From the NCBI GenBank assembly GCA_946699065.1, contig CAMPDV010000092.1, positions 744,001 to 808,000 on the forward strand: 64,000 bases of DNA, given 5' to 3'. The first letter of the stretch is position 1; every line of letters starts with the position of its first letter. Source of the stretch: Loxodes magnus. Its lineage: Eukaryota; Ciliophora; Karyorelictea; Loxodida; Loxodidae. Below the pieces are notes generated by a model that saw only the letters and a program-made list of their open reading frames with translations, had not been told where the DNA came from and ran no database searches. The position numbers were made by a program, and so were the translations under genes. Positions 1 to 12,753 of this stretch are shown here, in pieces.

Positions 1-1358
1 AGTTAGCAAAGAGTCTACCTAATAAGTTGGATAGCTGAATACTGAAAATCAATAAAATCAACCATAATCCTAAAATATAGACAAGAAAAGCTAAGATCTT
101 ATCAATCAAACGACGATAAACTAAAGACCTAAATTTATCTGTACAGTTTGTGGAGAAAAGCTTGATGTTGAAGAATACTGTTGCACTCTGAACTGTAGTC
201 ATTAAATATGTCATGAGGATTTAACTAGATGGCTTACTAGCTTACTAGATTAAAACAAATTTAAAACTGAAGATATAATTTGTCCAACATGTAGTGAGCC
301 TTTAGAAAAAATACCTTGAGATACAAAACAGACAGACTTCAACATAATTAAAGCTCATTTAAGTATGGAGCAGCTAGAAATAATGGAAAAATGGAGAATA
401 GAAAGCATAAAAGGAATCATAACATGTCCAAATCCAAATAAATGTAATTATAAAATGGTAGCAGAAGATATCTAAAATATTAAATGCCCTATATGTACTT
501 ATGTATTCTGCAGTATTTGCTTTAAATAAAAGCATGATTATGACTGTAATCTGGAGTAAGGATTAGAAATCGCTAAAAGCGCTGGTATGGATATTAGAAA
601 ATGTCCAAATTGCGAAAGTTGGATGACTAAAGATGAGAATTGCGAGCACGTTAATTGCATAAAATGTGGAGTGGAATGGTCGTTTTGCTGCTCTGTTCTA
701 AGATAACCCACGAAGATTCATTCTAATTTTTACCATAGAACAGATTGTAATCACTACAGTGCATAAAATAACGATTTAAAATTTGATGAAAGGTGTTAAG
801 CTTGTGTAAAAATAGGAACTCTTTGCACCCCTCCTTAAGGATCAAAGTTCAATTGAAGGTATGATAAAACTGGACAAAATATTAAATTTAAAATATGTCC
901 TGGATGCTAATCTAATAGAAAGGAAGAAGAACTCACATTGTCATACTGCAAATGTAACATCTTGAAGTGTTAAGAATGCTATTTAAACTTAATTTAAAAT
1001 GGAAGTAAGTTATAATACAGCATGCTTGCAATGTAATAGTCCAGCTTTTAAAAACTAAATGACTCATAATATTATTTATGCTAAAAATAATCCAAATGAA
1101 AGATAGGAAACATGTGCCAAATGTGATTAATCAAAGCATCACAAACTGTTTATTTACCTTATATGTTGCAAGAAACTATTTTGCTAGGATTGCATTTGCC
1201 AGCTAGTAAATGAAAAGTTTGAAAAGCAAGAATTTTCATAGTAATCACTTTAGTGTTTTAAGTGCTAATAACCACTTGATTTGAGAATAATAAAATAAGT
1301 AGTGACTAAGGAACTATATGATAAAATGACTGAATGGAGAAAGTATAATTAGCGATGA
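1..1358 (+). CDS. RBR-type (RING-IBR-RING) ubiquitin ligase-like protein, 3' part (copy A)
   Basis: Partial gene whose 5' end lies before the window. Read with TAA/TAG=Gln and TGA=Trp it shows a RING (FICTVCGEK ... CSHQICHEDL ... IICPTC), an IBR-like module (CPNPNKC ... IKCPICTYVFCSICF), and a catalytic-type second RING (CPNCESW, then NCEHVNC, then CGVEWSFCC), in which the Cys of NCEHVNC is at the thioester position of RBR ligases. Two more Cys pairs follow, ending in CCKKLFCQDC and CFKC. One 16-nt intron (1005-1020) restores frame. The stop is TGA at 1356-1358, matching the ends of its paralogues. In-frame TGA at 854-856 aligns with TGG in the 56.6 kb paralogue. Near-identical to the right-arm copy. 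E3 activity is inferred from domains only. Confidence 0.82.
1005..1020 (+). other. 16-nt spliceosomal intron (copy A)
   Basis: GTAAGTTATAATACAG. Removing it joins two Cys-rich frames (reading N-G-T-C-L-Q-C-N across the junction). A 17-nt intron occupies the same place in the 56-59 kb paralogue, which supports a true intron over a sequencing error. Confidence 0.88.
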
Positions 1359-3110
1359 GTGAATGATTAAAGAATTAAAAACCTATTTTAGTCTAAATTT
1401 GATCTAATAAATAACTAAAAGCAAAGCCTAATCTTCATATTCTATATACAATATAAGAAAGCTATATTTGCAAATAATCATCATTTTAAATAAAATTTTA
1501 GATTGAAAGAAAAAACTGGGTGACTAAAAGGCTATTTATAGCTAATTTTCTATAAAGAGAACTGAAGCTGATGAAATTTTATTTTTTAGTAAATAAATTT
1601 AAAATTCTAAGTTTATAAAATGCTTCAATGCTTAAAGAAGCAAGTTGTAGCTAATAAATCTAAATTTAAGTTCTAGATTATAAGTCTAGAATTAATATCA
1701 TAATAAAGAATATATTTGAGTATAATAATAATAAAGGTATGACATCATGCATACATATAAAGAAGGAATCATTTAATCTTTTAGTAATAAATAACTAATT
1801 ATTGTGAGAGACTATTAGAAAGATACAGAAGCTTTATAATAACTTAAAATTAAAGAATTAGTGATACCTTTAAACTGATAGAAATATCTAACTACCATCT
1901 AATACTTTCATTTATATCTTTAATCCTGAAACTGGCTAAAGATATTCAAATTGTAAAATTAGGTATTAAGTAATTATATTAGTTGCTAGCTAAAAGGATG
2001 AAGTAAATCAGGATGAATATCTTAGATACTTGGTATTCTGTCTAGTAATAGCTTTGGTTAGTTCTATAGAAATGAGACTTATATTTAGATTATTAGGATA
2101 TATTAAGTAATTTAGTAACTATATTTGATTACTAATTTATCTATACATTCAAGCAATTATTGGAAGCTTTTTTCACTAAATATAGCAAGTTATAAAGGTT
2201 AATTTATAAGAAAAATTAAGGAAAGTAAATGTTTTTTATTCTTTATGCTTTTCGTTTACATAATACATCTAAACAACTTGAAAAAGCTATTTTATATATA
2301 AGATCATATACAGCATGAAACTATTTTCTCAGTCTTGTGATGATATATTAAAATCTAATATCCTCTATCTTATAATAGCACAATTAGAAAAAGTTAATTT
2401 AAGGGAGATATTTTAACTATATTTGCCAATTGATTGCTATAATAGAAAATCCCAAATTGCAGTTAAAAATCAATTTTTTGAATTTAATTTATGCATAAGA
2501 TTTTAAAAGATTCAAAGCGGTAGAATTTTTATTAATTAAAATTGAAGATAAACATTTATTTTTGATGAAGTTCCTTTAATAAATTCTTAGTGCTTGATTT
2601 TAAATAGAGACTATACTTCTATTTAATAATAAACTTAAATTTATTTTAATATATCTTAATTATACATAAATTGTATACTTTTCATTTCTATCTAAATCAT
2701 TATTTTCTTCCGTTAAATTATTTCAATATGCTTCTAGAATTTTATCAACTAAATTATCACATCGATTTCCTTTTTTTAATGCTCCTTTGATAGAATTTGT
2801 TCAAATTTAGTTTTTTCTTTTATTAAAGCTAACTTTAGTATGAGATCTGATTAATTGATGTTTTATTTCAAACTGACACTACTGATAAACTCTGCCTCAA
2901 ATTACCTTGAAAAATCGCAAATGTTGGCTATATTTTCCTTTTCTTCACTTTTGACTTTTAGATAAATCTTTTTTATCTTTTCAATTAAGCATCTTACTTT
3001 TTAATTTTTTTGCTTAATCATGATTTTTTTATTTTAGCTGTATATTCTTAAATTATAATTGAATAAATCTCAAATTATTGACTCTTACTTATTCTTTCAC
3101 TTGTTTCTTT
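1359..3110. other. AT-rich intergenic DNA between convergent genes (IR1 left)
   Basis: About 1.75 kb between two convergent gene ends, duplicated almost exactly at 24373-26118. Open frames exist because TGA is the only stop, but none shows a recognisable motif. A minus-strand frame just below 3020 could encode a small Lys/Glu-rich helical protein; I see nothing that decides this. Confidence 0.5.
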
Positions 3111-4995
3111 TCAATAAGTAACTCCATAATTTTCTTCTAATAGTTTGTTTATTTTATAAATTATTTTCTTATCATTTTTCTTTGCTAATTGTGAATATCT
3201 AACTACTCTGTGTACCTTCTCTAATAAACGACAATATATACTAAGATTGTTACACTTCCATAAATTTAGAAATAGAATAGAATCTTTTTTTCTTATTAAT
3301 TGCATGCTTAATCTTTTTGCTTCACCCAAATGCTGATTCTTACTAAAGATTCTGATAATTGTACTTAACCATTTATTCTCACAAACTAGGATTTTATTAT
3401 TAATCTTTTTTATAAGCTTTTGCTATTTTTTGCCTATTTTGTATTTTAATCTTTAATTATTATTATCTGTTCAGATTTTCGTAAAGCAATTTGGATTTTA
3501 TATTTTGGATATCTTCAGATATTCTTTCCTAATCTTTTGCAAATAAAGTTTAGACTTTTGTTTTATTCTCAAGAAAACTTCGAAATTTGAGTTAAGGTTT
3601 ATTCCTTTTTATATCTAGCTAACTTTATTCAAATCTCTCCCTGAAATTTACTTAATATTGCTCTCTATACTTATCTAATATATTCCCCAGATTTATATTT
3701 GCTCTAGCGTCTAGATTAACGAATATGCTGCTAATATTGTAATTAAGATTCTGCTAAGATAGATTTAAATTTAGTTCCTTTCGATTTTTATTACTTTACT
3801 TTGAGCTATCTTTTCACTTCCTAAATCTATAGATGATTAAAGAGCAAGACATTTTATTATTTACTTCAAGATAAAAAATCCTTAAGCAATTTTCAAAATC
3901 TATCATTATTCTAAATAATCAATTCTTAATACCACTTTGAGTAAAATTAGTTAGAAATAGTCAAGTCTCAATAATCATCTCGCACTTTGTTAAACTATTT
4001 CTCATTAGCCTGGCAGATTCAATAATTAGATGAAATGTTATTTTATATTTGAAAGATCTTACGAATTCTCTCTATAAATAAATCGCTATCCTTCATATTT
4101 TTTAAAAACTAGACTCAAGATATAAAAAAGATGCTTAATATTGTTTCTTTTAATAATAATCTCTAAAAAGGAATTTAGAAATTATATACTAAGCATTTCT
4201 AAAATTTAAGTATTAAAATATTTTAAAAGTTCTACTTTAGCACCATCGTTACTTGAAGCTTCATTATTCGCTAGTTGGTTGATTATTTGCGATATTTTAA
4301 TTCTTTTAAAAAAGGCATATTTTAAGGTGATCCAATTGATTTATGGAAAGGTTTATTTTGCTTATTTCATCAATTTTTTTAATAGAACTGTCAATTTCTT
4401 CTTACAATAAGTTCATATGCTTATAAAAAACTTAATTTTCTCTATTTTCAATGGATTATTGCTGCTAGAATTAAATTTCATTTTTTTCAATTCTTTCATT
4501 TATAATTTTTTTTTATTTCATATTATAAAACTTTCAAGTATCTATATCCAAACATTTAACTAATTTCGCATTTGCTTATTTTTATTTGCAATATTTTGTA
4601 GATTTTTCATAGCTACTAAAGATTTTTATTCTATTTCCCTCTAATTTCCAATCTTTTATTTAACTAAGCTATTACTAATTTTTTATTGATAATCTATGAA
4701 TTTTTTGTCTAAATTTTTGAGAATTAGTTCAAATTGTACATTGAGGTTTTTAATGAAACCAAGATTTAACTTACTAGATTCCAATTTTGTTTTCCAGAAA
4801 CAAATGAAGATTTTTATTTTCTCTTATAACGCCTACTTTTCTACTTTTTTGGTCATATAAGGGAATAAAGTTATATAATTTCTTTATTATATCCCTAATA
4901 TAGCTATTAAACTAGCCTTTAAAATCCTTTATTCTCTATTCTAGCATAAACAGATTTTCTTTTTTTAGTTCTAGACTCCTGCTTGTCACTGTCAT
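3111..4995 (-). CDS. Rearranged copy of the receptor-like protein's cytoplasmic tail
   Basis: The last ~383 codons (from about 4262 down to TGA at 3111-3113) are open in one frame and match the C-terminal tail of the giant 17228-24372 gene with very few changes below 4037. The protein is helix-rich (for example LPGQWEIVQQSARWLLRL) with no signal or membrane segments. Upstream of the repeat boundary similarity fades; another open frame, starting at an ATG at 4995, encodes a Lys/Glu-rich coiled-coil-like stretch, but a frame change near 4300 lies between the two. It could be an expressed tail-only gene, a fusion with a different N-terminus, or a pseudogene. Function unknown. Confidence 0.5.
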
Positions 4996-5463
4996 TATGA
5001 AAAATATGCTAACTAAAATTTTTTATTTATACTCACAAGTTTTTTCCCATTTTTTCAAAAAAGAAATTTATAATGAAGGAATAAAATAGGAAATTAGAAC
5101 TAAAGTGGATATCAAAGAGGTAAAAAGAAAAACAGCAAGATTTAAAAACTAAAAATTCATAGTAAGAAATGCTATAACTGTGACTCAATCAAACACCAAT
5201 AAAAGGCTTTAAGATATTATGGAAAAGGTAAAACGCAAAATTTTATATCTTTGAAGAATTAAAGAAAGATTGCATTATAAAATAGTGGGTATGATAAAGA
5301 AGACGTTTGAACTTTGGTATCTTACTAAATGCTGCAAGTAAAACAGTAACATCTATCCAGAAACAGGCCAGATATAAAAAAGAAGAGCTAAAGAACTTTG
5401 AAACTTTAGTTGACTTAGTTATTTTTCTATCTATTATCTTAAATTTCATTTCTTTCTCTTATT

Positions 5464-6051
5464 TCTCTAACTAGAAGGAATAGAATCAAGACTCATGTCC
5501 TAGTTTAGAGAACTAAGCACTTTTTGGAACATATAACAAAATCAGAGTAGCTAATCCCAAATTAGCTTCAGAAACAGAAGGAATTGGACAATAGATTTGA
5601 AAAAATAGAAGAAAAAATGCAACGACAAATATAGTAAAATGAGCAAAGAAGTGATCCAATAGTGATTGAGAAGGAAAACACAGTAAAAACTAAAAAAATT
5701 CAGAAAAAATGCTATTATTGCAATTCGGGAGAATAATTAAGCAGAAGATGAAAGAAATTTCTAAGCCTCAAGAATTAATACTGAACAAAGAAAGAAAATA
5801 ACAAGCATAACAAAGGAAAAAAGTCAAATGTAATATAGTAGAATTAGAGAAAGACTTAATATGAATGAGCTCGACAAGATCTACAAGAAGAAATCAGAAC
5901 GGAATGGAATATGAAATAGAAGACAATAAGACCAAGTGAGAGAGAAGTGATTAAACTTTTAAACATTTTTATTAAATCCCGGAGCAATCCGGCGATAGGC
6001 AGGAAGAGGTGAAATTCCTCCAAGATTGCCAAACCTAAATTAATCATTATC
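5464..6051 (+). mobile_element. 5'-truncated copy of the small RT-less element (CYYC family)
   Basis: Similar to the last ~590 bp of the element at 12754-13692. Shared landmarks are a coiled-coil segment, a CYYCNS motif and a conserved end reading IPEQSGD...EEVKFLQD. Here a frameshift lies near 5565 and the His after CYYCNS is lost, so it is a dead copy. A 9 bp direct repeat, TCTCTTATT, lies at 5455-5463 and 6052-6060 and looks like a target-site duplication. 5' truncation plus a TSD is the usual mark of LINE-driven insertion. Confidence 0.62.
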
Positions 6052-6060
6052 TCTCTTATT

Positions 6061-6450
6061 AAGAAAAAGTATATATAAATCATATTAAAAGCATAATAAA
6101 ATGACGAGGATTAACTTTTGAATTATGCATAAAAGTATACAAATTAATAAAAACAAGAAAATGAAAGTAAATTCGCCAAATCTTGGTGGAAGTAAAGCAG
6201 TTGATTCTTCCGATATTGTAATTAGATTATTTTAATCCTTAATATTTTCATTTTCTAGTAACTTTTAAGATATGAAAAAGTTCAAAAGAAAGCTCCAAGT
6301 AAAAACGAGTTTATAAATCACTACGGTAGAATAATATAATAAGTAATGAAGTAGGAATTTTACCTTTATCTTAAAGTTAATTTTTAAGGTACAAATAAAT
6401 AAAAGCATTATAGATCCTTTTTCCCAATATCTTACCGATTTGCATACTCA
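6061..6450. other. AT-rich spacer, no gene seen
   Basis: About 390 bp between the truncated small element and the LINE1 target-site duplication. No motif or conserved frame recognised. Confidence 0.5.
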
Positions 6451-6462
6451 TTTCTCATACTT
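6451..6462. repeat. LINE1 target-site duplication, 3' side
   Basis: TTTCTCATACTT, repeated at 12691-12702. It abuts the (TTTAA)n tail of LINE1, as expected for target-primed reverse transcription. Twelve bp in AT-rich DNA is modest evidence by itself. Confidence 0.6.
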
Positions 6463-6496
6463 TAAATTAAATTAAATTAAATTAAATTAAATTAAA
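6461..6496 (-). repeat. LINE1 3' tail microsatellite (TTTAA)n
   Basis: Six or so pentanucleotide units at the 3' end of the minus-strand LINE. A 16-nt perfect palindrome, CTTAAAAGCTTTTAAG, lies just upstream (6510-6525) and would form a terminal hairpin in the RNA. Short tandem-repeat tails in place of poly(A) occur in several LINE clades. Confidence 0.8.
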
Positions 6497-6701
6497 AAAT
6501 AAATATTAGCTTAAAAGCTTTTAAGTCTATGGTTCTCATTCATTACTTATTTTCAGTTTTCTAAGGTTTTTTTTCTACTTAAAAATATTTATCGAATAAA
6601 TTTTCTATTTCTTTGTTATCTTGATTCTTTCAATGTATATTTTCTGAATGTAGTTTTTCTTAAAATTTTATTATTGTCTTGTTTTTGAACTAAATTTAAC
6701 T

Positions 6702-9700
6702 TCAACTTTATTTTACTATTTTATCTATTTCTTCAATTTGATTTTTATTATTCTTTGTTATTTTGTTGATTTAAATTTGATTATATTCTAAATATTCTCT
6801 TATGTTAATATTGCTTATTTGATTTTGTTTTTTATTTTTTTTAATATAATTTTTAATGTTTTTTTCTATTTATAACATTTCTTCATAGTAGTATTTACAA
6901 TCAAATATATGTTTATATACCTCTTCCTTTTTGCAAATACATTAAATTTCTTATTATATAATATTACTACTATTTAAATCGCCTCTGAATGATAATAATT
7001 AAGTTCTTAGTTTGAAAATTATTTTTTGTTGCTTAATTTTATGTTTGTTTTTAATCATGCAAGTAATTTTTGGAAAATATAATTCATTTTAAAATTACTT
7101 ATACACTATTTATGCTGTTTTTAGTCCTTTTTTATTGCTTTCCTCATCTATTCTTATCCTTTCTATGGTATTTTAAAAGAATTTCATTTTTACTTTTTTC
7201 ATAATAAAATCATTATACATAGAAAAGTTTTTTTCTTTAATTTAATCAATTTCCAGCGTCGATATATCATAAAACTTTAACATTCTTTGAAGGTTTTTTT
7301 TTGTAAGAAGAATTTTTCTTTTAGCTAAGTTCGAATAATTGTATAAATTAAGAATCTTATCTCATTCTACTTTGATTTATTTAGGTTCTATATTATTCAT
7401 ATAATTTTTTATAAAATTTAAAGTGTCTTAACGCTGTCATTTATTCAAATTATAGTCAATTAAAATCTATATGTTATAGTTCATTTCAGGAGGATTGTGT
7501 TATTTTCATAAATTTTCTTATTACTTATCTTTAAGTTGTGTGAATTCTATTTTTAATTTATATTATTCCTGGCAATATGCTATAAGGTATTATTTCAGAG
7601 CAATATTCAAGTTTCGGTAAACAGAAGAATCTATACAAATTTTTAAAATTAATTGGGTAAGTTTTTTAGAATTTCTTATAGAACTGAGCTTAAAATAAAA
7701 AAGTTGCTTTTTAGAATTTGTTATACATTTCTAGTAAATGGCTTTTTAGCAGTTATTTTTCATTTATAGTAAATCCCAAATAAATAACTTCTTTCTTTTA
7801 TTATAGTTCTTGATTATTTACAAATATTTATAATTATTATCTTTCTTAATTTCCTTTTAAAATTTACAAAAATTCACTTTTATTTACATTAATGTTTAAT
7901 CGAATAATACCAAAGATTCAACAAGTTTCCTGGACTAATTTTTAAATATTTTATTCAGAGTCTGATATTAATATAAGATCATCTGCCCATGCCGTTTATG
8001 TGTGATAAATATTGCTTATTTTATAACCTAATTTATCATGTTACTAAAGATGTCTTAATATAATATCATAAAAAATTATAGCTAAAATAGGTCCACTTGA
8101 ACTTCCTTGTAGTACACCGTTTTTATAAATTATTTTCCTTGTTATTTAATTATCCAAAATAAAATGTAGCTAAGTTTGTTTGTATTATTGTTATAGTGTA
8201 TTTATAAGTTCTTCAGATATTTTAAACCTTTATAATTGCATAAATAATAAATCGTGGGATATTGAATCTAACATTTTTTCTATGTCTAGTAATACAAATA
8301 GCAATTTATTATTTTTCTTTTTGAGTTTTGTCCTGAAGTGATCTATTATTTATTGAATTTGTCATATGTTATTCGCAATTTACATTTTTTTTAAGAATCC
8401 TTTTTAACTTTAACTAAGTAATTTTTTTTCTATAATTTACTGATATATCTAGTTAGTTATAATTTTGTCAAATATCTTTTATATCGAGTTTATTAAAGCT
8501 ATGGGACGATAATTTCTTCAATCTGACTTTGAACCTTTTTTATATAACATGATAACTTTAACTTTATTCATTTTTATAGGAATGGTTTACTTTCTTTAAC
8601 AATTTTAAAAAAATTTGGTAATTATGTTTCAGAGTTCATGATTAGCATTTTTTATAATTTCATTAGGTATACAATCAAAGCCAGTGGCTTTATTATTTGG
8701 TAAATAGTGTATTATGTCAAATACCTCTTAGTATATAATTTAATTCCATCCTTTATTTTTACTTATTTGCAGGTACTCTCTATTCGTTTTATAAATTTTA
8801 TCAATTTAGTCGTTAATTATTTAAATTTAGTTAGCATCTAAATTTCGATGTTTGTTGAAAACATTGCTTTCTCAGTTTGATATAAAGTTCTCTGTTTACT
8901 ATTTAGTGTAGTTGAATTTTTATTTATTTCGTATGTTAAGAATCTTGTTTGGTTATCTAGTCATGTCTTAATTTGAGCCGTTTAAATTAATTAATTTATT
9001 TTCACTTTGTTAATTTTTATATTTATTTAACATTTTGTAATATTTTTTATTTTCCTTCAAATAATCCCTTTTTGCTTCTAATACACAATCGTTCATTCTA
9101 TTGTTTTGATTAAGTACTCAATTATAGTTGATTTTACCATTTCTTTTCATCTGCATTTGTTTAACTAAGAAAGGAGGAAAGGTATGTGGTTTTTCATTTT
9201 TATACCCTAATGTATTATATGCAGAAATATGTGCTAAATTTGATATAAATTCATACTAGTCTTCTAAATTATCTTAGTCGATGTAATTTAAAAAGTAGTC
9301 ATATGTGCCTAAGAACTCTTATTTGTAAGATTGTAGTATGAAATGATCTTTCGACTTGTTGATATTATATATAACTTTTGGTTGATTATTTAACTATTCA
9401 TCATTATATATTAAGTGTTTTATTTCTATTTATGCCTAAAGAAGAAAGTGATCTGTTGACAGACCAGTATTTTCATTGACACTAAAAGTTTTAACTTGTG
9501 ACTCATTAATATTCTGGTTAAGGAAAATATAATCTATTATTTATTTATTTCTATTCGTTTTTATACGATGTGTTTCCATTTTTAATTGATTTGTATCTCA
9601 AAGATTAAAAGTTTATACAAAATGGAATAGTTTTTCATCTATTTCTTTAGTCAATTCACATTACTCTAAATGGGCATTAAAATCTCCACATATGATAATA

Positions 9701-10130
9701 GAATAATTTTAATATTCCACTAAAATTTAGCTTATTTCAGTATAACATTCATTTACTAATTACAGTGGATAACTGGTTGTAGGCATATAAACATTAATGA
9801 GGACTGTGTTGTTAATTTTAAATGCTTATATGCGATTCATATGACTTTCAAGAGTAATTTATTCAACTTATAAACTATCTTTAAAGAATGACATCACACC
9901 TGCACTTTTACCTTTACTTGGAGTAAAAAATTGTTTAAGATTTGGTTGCAATTGATATTCTTTTTCAGATCAAGTTTCTTATATAAATAAAATGTCTAGA
10001 TCATTATTTTCGATCTATTAGTTCTAGTTTTTTGTTGTAATATCCTCCATGTATATTAAGACAGCCAATATTTAATATTTATCTGATTTGTTTACAATCT
10101 TATTGATTATTTAGTTAACTTTAATTAGTT
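6702..10130 (-). pseudogene. LINE1 ORF2: endonuclease-reverse transcriptase, frameshifted
   Basis: From the N-terminus: APE-type endonuclease motifs NIGCLNIHGG, LFIQETW, GDFNAHLEQ and STDHF; reverse transcriptase motifs DWRNYRPIALI, LLDIEKMLDSI (catalytic Asp), GVLQGSSSGPIL and AWADDLILIS (catalytic Asp pair); and a C-terminal CIC...HIFDC finger. The stop is TGA at 6702-6704. A one-base frame change sits in the first 40 codons of the endonuclease near 10010. The start is not certain. The order endonuclease-RT-finger is that of apurinic-type LINE clades. Confidence 0.88.
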
Positions 10131-10749
10131 AACTAATTTTAAAAGTTGTGCCAGTCTTTTAATTATTGATTTACTTAATATAATGAGTGAAAATTTTTTA
10201 ATCTAATAGTCTCGCATTTGTTATAATTTATTCACTTTTGCTATATAATTCCTTATTATACAATATTGTACTGGAGTTATTAATCATAGTTAGATTAAAA
10301 TCGTTATTCTTGATTATTGTGCTAGTTTAAATTAAAATAATAAAGATTAGCTTGCCTTTATTACATACCTCCTCTTAATCCCTTATCAAATACGCATAAA
10401 TAACAATTATTCTATTATTTCTATATTTTTAGAATGATCTTGTGTAGAGATTGAGAGTATTTTACATAAAAAAAGCTATTTGTTTTTTCTTAAGATAAGT
10501 CTCTTTAATTTTTTTATCAACGACCACTTTTATTGGATTATGTTTATAGATTGTCTTAAGTGATGGATTTAACTTAACATATTCACTTTCTATTGGAAAT
10601 TTTTCATATTTTTCGTAATCAAAGAAAAGTTGAAAACTTCATATATAATTTATAATTTATAAATTATTCATTCTAAACTTTTTAATATGTTCTATTAACC
10701 AATCTTATAACTTTGGATTTTTAGTTTTCTACTTTTTTTATTCCTTTTA

Positions 10750-12440
10750 TATTATATTTAAATAGCTATCCTAAATTTTTTGGATCTTGCGATATTTGCA
10801 TCCATTTGAAATTTTTTATGCATATGCCTTCAGGAGTTGCGCGCTCTTAGTTCGTTTAATTTTAACTTATCTTATTTATTTTGTGTTTATTTGCACATCT
10901 ATAATCTCTCTCTTGTTAGAACAAATTAACTTGTATTTAATACTTCAGTTAGTAAGCTTTTTCAGATTTCAGATCATTCATATAGTCAATTTTATAATTT
11001 TTCATTTATTTCAAGCATACTTACTTAATTATTTGTGCACTAATTAATTTTTTCTATCTACATTCTGCTTGCTAATTATAACAGGTTATCTTTAGATTAT
11101 TGTTCTTTAATCTTATCTCTTGTTAACTGGTCAATTTTAGATGAAAATTCTGCTAAATTTTTTAAAAAATTTTGTTACTATTAGGATAGTTATAAGTTTA
11201 AATTGTTTTTTAAATTTTAAATTTCCTGCTTTAGTTAATTATTGTAGTTTTCAAAATTTGTTTTATCTTAAGTTCATTGATCAAAGATTTTTATTTTTAT
11301 CTAAAAATTTTGTCGATTTTATTATCTTTTTCTTAAAGTTCTTAATCAAAGTTAATATTTCAATTTCATTTTATAAAGAACTTTTGCACATAATTTCTTC
11401 GTCTAATTATTCAAGTAATTTTGTGTTACTAGATTCATATCTTTCTTATTATCCAACTAAATTTTCTATCTCTTATTAAAAGAAATCTGCTTTCTTTTTT
11501 GTCTTTTCTACTGCATGGAGAAGTTATTTCTTAAATATTTAAACGAATGAAGATTATAATTATTTATGGATGATATTCTTAAGAATGTTCATGAAAACAA
11601 GAAATGGAATTCTTTTTTAATTAGGTGAAAAATTTTTAGGAGTTTAATTGTTTTTCATTTCTTCTCCTCGTTAGATTCCTAACTTGCTGATTTCACAAGT
11701 GAATTTTCCAGATATCTTTAGAATTCTTGATTGTTTTCTTGATAAACTTTATTTAAAGCTAAATTTGCTTCGTTCTGGAGTTCTTTCATTTACATTTCAG
11801 TTATTTCTTTGTAAGGTTCTGAAAGTCTTAAAAAATCTGCGTTATTTTGCTTTATTTAGATTTAACTTAAATAGCTTGGGTCTTTTTGCTTCTTCTCATT
11901 TGACGTTATAAATTTAAGATTTTCTAGTTTCAAATCTTTTAACAAAGGCTATAACTGTGTCCAAACTAATCACAGATCAAACATTTGTATTGATATTTAT
12001 GTTTTATTTAGAAAGTTTAGCCTCAATAGGAAATAAAATCAGGAGCTTTCATTGCTTGATCCTGTGTCGTATTTACGTATACTTCATAAGTTACATTTTC
12101 GAAATGTTTAAGATTTGAATCTTTTGCATATAAAGCAACTTCCTTTATTTAAAATTTAAGGTGCTACTCTAGGACTTCTATAAGTGTCTATTCTTTAACT
12201 GGAGAAAGGAGGCGAATTTTTAACTTAAGTCGAGTATTATCAATGGCATCAACTAAAAGCTTTTAAGTAATAGTAAAAGAATACAAAACTTCTTGACTTT
12301 CTCTAAAATACTTCAACTTAATTTGTTAGCGACTAACAAAATTTTCAAGATCTTGCTTGTTGTTAAAATAAATAATTAAATCTTTTCTGAAGGTTAATTT
12401 AATGCCGCAGATAGGATAGGAAGCTTAATGAATGTCATAT
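10750..12440 (-). pseudogene. LINE1 ORF1: gag-like protein with CCHC zinc knuckle
   Basis: A frame from about 12425 reads CGIKLTFRKDL ... and reaches a zinc knuckle CLICDQFGHSYSLC (Cys-x2-Cys-x4-His-x4-Cys) near 11950-11990. This is the arrangement of gag-like ORF1 proteins of I/Tad/R1-style LINEs. Immediately after the knuckle the frame must shift by one base, at a TTAAAAG run, to enter a Glu/Asn-rich coiled-coil region. The lower end is unclear because open frames are common in this code. Probably dead, although a programmed shift at the A-run cannot be excluded. Confidence 0.7.
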
Positions 12441-12690
12441 AGAGATGAAATTTAGGTTTTTATAGACAATAGGGAAGGTTCAAGAGATTAATTGGATTAA
12501 ATGAGATCTTAAAACTATTTACTAGTTCAGATCACAGCTTAAAATTCATCAGTTCAGGTTGCCTAATTTTCAAGGAGCTATTCAAGTTAGAGCGCTTCTT
12601 TGGAGAGTAGCTCATATTCTACCCCGCAGGGAGTTGCAAGTTAGATATGAGATAAAAACTAAGATTTGCCCTACATTTTTTTTCTTTTTT

Positions 12691-12702
12691 TTTCTCATAC
12701 TT
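12691..12702. repeat. LINE1 target-site duplication, 5' side
   Basis: Second copy of TTTCTCATACTT, next to a T/C-rich run that forms the 5' end of the minus-strand LINE. Confidence 0.55.
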
Positions 12703-12735
12703 AATTATCTATTTTATCTATACAATTTTAATGTT

Positions 12736-12753
12736 AAACATCCCAATAGAAAA
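12736..12753. repeat. 18 bp target-site duplication, left copy
   Basis: AAACATCCCAATAGAAAA, repeated exactly at 13693-13710, flanking the small element between them. Confidence 0.9.

Larger units (their letters stand above)
1..4037. repeat. Left arm of 4 kb inverted repeat IR1
   Basis: This stretch is the reverse complement of 23446-27476 with only scattered mismatches and small indels; position 1 pairs with about 27476 and 3329 with 24154. The repeat continues past the window start. It carries the 3' end of an RBR-type gene (plus strand) and the 3' end of a receptor-tail gene (minus strand) facing each other. Sharp homology stops near 4037, inside coding sequence; weaker similarity continues for roughly 150 bp beyond. 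The arms are separated by about 19.4 kb, so this is a segmental inverted duplication and not the terminal repeats of a small transposon. Confidence 0.93.
6463..12690 (-). mobile_element. LINE1: degenerate non-LTR retrotransposon, about 6.2 kb
   Basis: Minus-strand element with gag-like ORF1, then AP endonuclease-reverse transcriptase ORF2, and a (TTTAA)n tail, bounded by a 12 bp TSD. The 5' 250 bp (about 12440-12690) is less AT-rich and contains short complementary segments (CTCATAT and ATATGAG). Frameshifts in both ORFs (near 11930 and 10010) make it likely immobile. It differs from LINE2 in tail unit and in having a CCHC zinc knuckle, so the two represent separate lineages. Confidence 0.82.

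Noticed and set aside
3111..3329. A 72-codon minus-strand ORF and its twin at 24154-24372 as a small duplicated gene
   Set aside because: They are only the last TGA-free stretch under the standard code. With TAA/TAG=Gln and TGA=Trp both are the C-terminal end of much longer receptor-tail frames.
6461..6496. (TTTAA)n run as telomeric or CRISPR-like repeat
   Set aside because: Simple pentanucleotide tail at the 3' end of a LINE; no spacers and no ciliate telomere unit.
12560..12680. tRNA-like gene (AGTAGCTCA resembling an A box)
   Set aside because: No acceptor stem or convincing B box; the segment is the 5' region of the minus-strand LINE1.
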